Shown here in pieces: positions 60,101-64,000 of a DNA stretch of 64,000 nt. Within the stretch, counting starts at the first letter, position 1, and the number at the start of each line of letters is the position of its first letter. This DNA comes from Petrosia ficiformis (Eukaryota > Porifera > Demospongiae > Haplosclerida > Petrosiidae), in NCBI GenBank assembly GCA_947044365.1, contig OX345645.1:5341741-5405740 (forward strand). Direction: 5' to 3'. The notes under the pieces were generated by a model, which saw only the letters and a list, made by a program, of their open reading frames with translations, was not told the origin of the DNA and ran no database searches. The translations under genes and the position numbers were made by a program.

Positions 60101-60623
60101 TCCATTGCTGTAGCTGAACTGAATGGTAAACTTTTGGAATTTATTTCTGAAGAAAAAGAAGAGATTTCCTAATATCACCAGTCTTGTCACAACAGGCATG
60201 CCAAAAGGTCGAGGTCGTAAAGGTGGAGTTGCTCCACGTGTGCGTAAACCATCTCGTGCTGTCACTACAAGGATTGAAATGAACATTCCTGAAACTTCTA
60301 GTACTAATCATATTGCTTCAGCACCAATGTCAAATATACATACTGTGCCACCACCACAGTTCTCGACTACACCCCAATTCTGTTCTTCCCCAGATAATTT
60401 CTATAGCAGTCATGGTTATTATAATTGGGGAATGAGAAACAATGTGTTTCCGCAGTCCTCTTTCCAAATTCAACCTTCTTATGAACAACTGCAACCTCCT
60501 ATTCCAGGATATTATACTGTCCCATTGGCTAGAATGATTGATTTCCTAGAAAGAGGGAAACTCCCTGAAGATGAAAAATATTGCATCTCAAGCCTCTCTA
60601 TAATTTATATTCATATTAATTGA
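57128..60623 (+). CDS. MULE-type transposase gene, multi-exon, two frameshifts
   Basis: Exon model from splice signals: 57,128-57,136 (MAE); 57,189-57,315; 57,383-57,450; 57,918-58,337; 58,405-60,125; 60,196-60,623. All joins keep frame (YKDVIEIV; HYSVDCSAKKK; LSDAANHPHHCC; ELNGMPKGRG). The long exon has the MULE transposase core: LTVDPTFSLGDFDVT, FGTDGEQALAQALGHAF, CFIHARRNIKERC, TNASESINAVLK. A SWIM-type zinc finger remnant (SFDSSCLS, then SLGLCSHSIAVAE) is split by a one-base shift near 60,075. A second one-base shift lies near 57,262 (SDVSPDS then EIIEIEE). The last exon is a basic/Pro-rich tail (GRGRKGGVAPRVRK). It is an autonomous-type element gene or a relic; terminal inverted repeats were not found. 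Confidence 0.8.
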
Positions 60624-60639
60624 TGATATACTCTATTTC

Positions 60640-61500
60640 TTAGATCCCAAACACAGAGCTTGTAAACAAATACCTCTTCCTCAGCACCTGCAACAAACTA
60701 TATATTTTAGAAGAATCTCATTGAGGATGTACATTTTCAGCTATAGACAAGCTAGCCCAAGAATGAAGTGGATATATTTTGATGTGGTCAACCACTGCAA
60801 GAACTGTACACAGTGTGTTGTTGTATCTGGAATTGGTTGAGTACAATGACCACCACTCAAACCCATTCCAGTACAGCATGCCTTCCAACTTGTATGAGTA
60901 GATATCATGGAACTACCCCTAACTACGCAAGAAAACAAATTATTCAGAGTTTTCTTACAAAATGGCCAATGGTCTACTCTACTCCAGATCAGAAGTCAAT
61001 CCAAATTGTCCAACTACTCATGGAAGAACTTGTGGAGTTCCTGAAGTGTTACTTTCAGATAGAGGATCAAACTTGCTGCCCATTTTATGCAAAACACCTG
61101 TAAACTGTTAGAGCTTAGTACTACAGCTTATCATCCACAATACTATGGCGAAGAGATTTAATTGCACCCTCAAAAGCAAACATTCAGCAAAATTTGGGAC
61201 AAGATTTATAATTGGGTTCTACTGTGGTTCCCCTCAAGAGGAAACTGCAGCTTGTCGGAACCTCTCTCAACCATGGCATGGTCTTTATCAAGTCAAGAAC
61301 CAGATATCACTGTGGTGAAGGTGTACTATCCACAGGATGGACAACTCAAAATACACAATATATCTTGTTCTCAACCCTTTCCTTTTAACTTTCCTGCTAG
61401 TTATTACTTGTGTGGACTCAAAAGACATGGTCCTGGCTGACCACCAAAGTGGCTTGAGAAGCTGCTCTCTGAAACACCAAAATAAAAGTAAGACGTGACT
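60640..61500 (+). pseudogene. Ty3/gypsy-like integrase relic
   Basis: Decayed plus-strand pieces in several frames: FDVVNHCKNCTQC (zinc finger end, about 60,780-60,820), VWVDIMELPL-like text near 60,890-60,920, GVPEVLLSDRGSN (about 61,036-61,075), STTAYHPQ (about 61,118-61,142) and a C-terminal part to about 61,440. Multiple stops. Not related in sequence to the young element at 36,967-41,394 as far as can be judged. Confidence 0.7.
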
Positions 61501-61874
61501 ACGATTGTTACCCGGTCGAAAGATATTGATTATTTCATCCAACTCATAGTTATCCACTATGTAACATCAAAGACTCCATTCAACTGCTTGGGTTGAGCTC
61601 CTCAAGGGATGGGAGAAATTGTAACATTGTAAGACCTGTGTCTACCTACTCTAGACTATTAGGCTCTCATTATTATAACTACGTCATTTCTATTTGTATT
61701 GGTCACATAGTCTAGTTGTTTACAGTTCAGTTTCATAGCTAAAGCTGATAATACATTTTAATTCCTTTTATCTAAATAAGAGAAATTAGTTCAACTGTTA
61801 CATAATGATAATTAATTATTATGAACAGAAAAATGTAATTAATAATAATATAGAAAATGAAGACGTCAAGGGAT
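61501..61874. other. Intergenic, nothing seen
   Basis: Short AT-rich gap between the integrase relic and the end of the kinase gene. Confidence 0.5.
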
Positions 61875-63090
61875 TTAGTCACCCTCAGGAAGAGAAGAAT
61901 CCTTGGCCACTATTGAACTATACCAGGCAGTAGTATTAACCAATTCACCCTCCATTCTTTTAATAAGCTCATGAGTCTATAAAATAAATATATATTATAA
62001 CAAATATAATAATATATTTTAACTCACAATAAGATGTTCATATCGTGGTCTCTCGTCACGCTCTTTGGTCAAACTATGAATTAAATATTATGATATTATC
62101 ATAACATTATAACATACCATCTTGCAACGAAATCTTTCAGATCTTCAGAGAAGGTGAGGTCTTCAGGTAGTCTGGGTGGAGCACCATCAGTAACACGTTT
62201 CAATTGTTGTAACACATTTCTATATGGAGGATAAGGGAACTTCCCAACAGCCAATTCATACTGTATAAAGATATTATATCACATGTTTAGATTATAGTTA
62301 TCACATGACTAACTATAGTGATTCCTAAACTCCAAACATCATACCTATGATCATAAGGAAGAGACCCATTGCAAATTCGTTCAGGCTAATGTAAAGATGA
62401 GGTATATAAAGTAAAAATAACAATATTGTACATTCTTACAGCAAGATATGGCCGACATCCTATATCAGTTTTAGCTAAAGAATTCACAAGTTCTCCAAAA
62501 ATCCCAAAATCACACAATTTAATTTCACCCTTTCGATTCATAAGTATGTTAGATGGTTTCACATCTGAAAAAAAACAATTGATTATAATTAATTATAAAT
62601 ATAACTTACCTCTGTGCATTATATTTAATTCATCATAAAGATATTTAAGAGCTTTAAGTGTCTATAAAAATTAATTTACCACACAAGCTAATTAAACTCT
62701 TCCCACTCACTGCTTCTGCCATTTTTCCAACAATTAGTTCTGGAATTACTTTACCTAATCTATTATACACAAGATGACATAACTTCTCTAGTGATTTATC
62801 CATTAACTCCATACATATCCATACGTCACCATTTAAAGATGTTATATTGGATTTTTCAGTGTAAAGGGATATCATTGGGGAATTCCCCGTATATATTACA
62901 TTACATGTATATTACAAACTGTTGGATAATGAATATTTTATTGTTCACCTCTCTAAATAAGGCTGCATAAAAAGTGATAGTATATGGACAGGCTAAACTC
63001 CTCATTGGAACATTATATTCCATAAATATTCTTTTATTCTCAACTTGATCTGGAGTGGTCTCTGTATTAAATTTATCCTGTTGTATCTTT
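61875..63090 (-). CDS. MAP kinase kinase, MKK3/6-like, 5' part not seen
   Basis: Dual-specificity kinase. Exons in transcript order: about 63,090-62,949 ([26 protein letters not shown]); about 62,830-62,711 ([17 protein letters not shown]); 62,661-62,610 ([16 protein letters not shown]); 62,564-62,440 ([32 protein letters not shown]); 62,385-62,314 ([20 protein letters not shown]); 62,260-62,118; 62,073-62,028; 61,976-61,875 (ending LPEGD). Catalytic HRDVKPSN and DFG are present. The activation loop SLAKT has the Ser and Thr spacing of MKKs, and the closest family by recall is MKK3/6, which activates p38. The Gly loop and catalytic Lys exons are not found in the window. The expected AG before GDVW is missing (text is tctttaaat|GGTGAC). 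Confidence 0.85.
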
Positions 63091-64000
63091 GGATAATTCA
63101 ATATTTTTGATCAAAGAAACAAAGATCTCACATTATCAGACAACAAAAAACTAGTACAAAAATTAGACATTTATACAGAAAACAATATCAGTTCTGGAAG
63201 GTTCCGGAGTCACTAAGTGTAAATGTTGTAACTGCATTGTATTTATTTCAGACAGGTTGACTGGTAAGACTACATCATAATACATCAAATAAATAATCAA
63301 TAACAGGGATTTTTTTAACTGGAGACTTGCACTAGCATGCTCTCTGATGTACGTGTTTATTATAATATATAGTTAGTGTATTATAAATAATACTATATAC
63401 AGTTAATCATATAACATCCCATAGTGTATGTAAAATATAGAACATGACTACTAGGGATATACCAGATAGCTACACACGAAAATGATTCATAATTCTGAGG
63501 ATGTAGTCTAAGGAATTATGAGTATCATTTGAGTCAGGGTCATGTTTTATATGACTTGTATCCATAGAAGCCAGAATATAAAACGCTTATAATAACCTAG
63601 TAATGCTTATTGCGTCATTTGGTAACCTGGTAACTGTTTTCGTCATTAAAGACAGAAAATTTTATCAGGTGAATCTTATTAATATCTTTGGAGGCCCTAG
63701 CACATAAAATGTACTGTACATGAAGACTTTATGTAATATATTACATAAATACATTCCTTATATGTACATGTGCTAAAAAATAACTGCAATAAATTAGTAA
63801 GCACTGATGTGTGACTTTATCCTTATTATGATAAAATGATAATGCTACTGATAACTGATACATGTATGTATATACAGTACTAGAAATAATGGAAGTATAC
63901 ATTTTGTAATAGTAGAACTATCATTTTACACTTCCATTTGTTCCTGATTACAATTGCAATCGTTTTGTTATGAAAATGATGATGATTGTGTACATGTATG
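63091..64000. other. Upstream of the kinase, no exon supported
   Basis: AT-rich sequence. The kinase N-terminus should lie here or beyond the window edge, but no frame with a Gly-rich loop or VAxK motif was found. A short minus frame near 63,170-63,240 (MQLQHLHLVTPEPSRTDI) is unrecognised. Confidence 0.35.

Noticed and set aside
1..64000. CRISPR arrays, tRNA or rRNA genes
   Set aside because: The tandem arrays have no unique spacers, and no cloverleaf or rRNA signature was recognised by eye.

Overview
The window looks like a demosponge nuclear genome, most likely Amphimedon queenslandica or a close haplosclerid. This is an inference from AT-rich DNA, mostly very short introns, tandem NLR-type genes with death-fold, NACHT and leucine-rich repeat parts, and dense transposon debris. 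No species assignment can be proved from the sequence alone.

Layout. Positions 1-6,000 hold the start of one NLR gene (1-237, minus) and a nearly complete NLR gene, here called gene A (5,913 down to 1,050, minus). From 6,000 to 20,000 there is repeat-rich DNA: TACATG microsatellites, duplicated and inverted repeats, and broken exons of a myotubularin-like gene on the plus strand. A second NLR gene, gene B, is proposed to run from 33,860 down to 20,038 (minus). Its introns contain a foldback element with perfect 148-bp inverted arms, a DIRS-like retroelement relic and a MITE-like element. From 35,400 to 42,600 lie a 15-bp tandem array and a decayed hAT transposon split by a young Ty3/gypsy LTR element with a GATCC target duplication. 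A rearranged NLR pseudogene lies at 44,829-46,280. From 56,488 down to 47,061 (minus) there is a long single-pass receptor gene with Ig and FN3 domains. A MULE-type transposase gene (57,128-60,623, plus), an integrase relic and a MAP kinase kinase gene of MKK3/6 type (63,090 down to 61,875, minus) close the window.

The main discovery is in the NLR genes. Genes A and B each begin with a short exon coding a hydrophobic leader that ends in GDVESNPGP, a canonical 2A (ribosome-skipping) motif. This exon splices in phase 1 to a 285-nt death-domain exon. Further cassette exons follow (CARD-like in A; two basic/acidic linkers and a second death domain in B), and then one very large NACHT-LRR exon. 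Every junction I could read is phase 1, so the adaptor exons are symmetric and interchangeable. The inferred system is an NLR family in which translation releases a hydrophobic leader from the cytosolic sensor, or leaves it attached when skipping fails, while the adaptor domains are exchanged as exon cassettes.

Several genes carry one isolated single-base frameshift inside otherwise intact coding sequence. This may reflect residual indel errors in the assembly as much as pseudogene formation, and it should be resolved before any of them is called dead.
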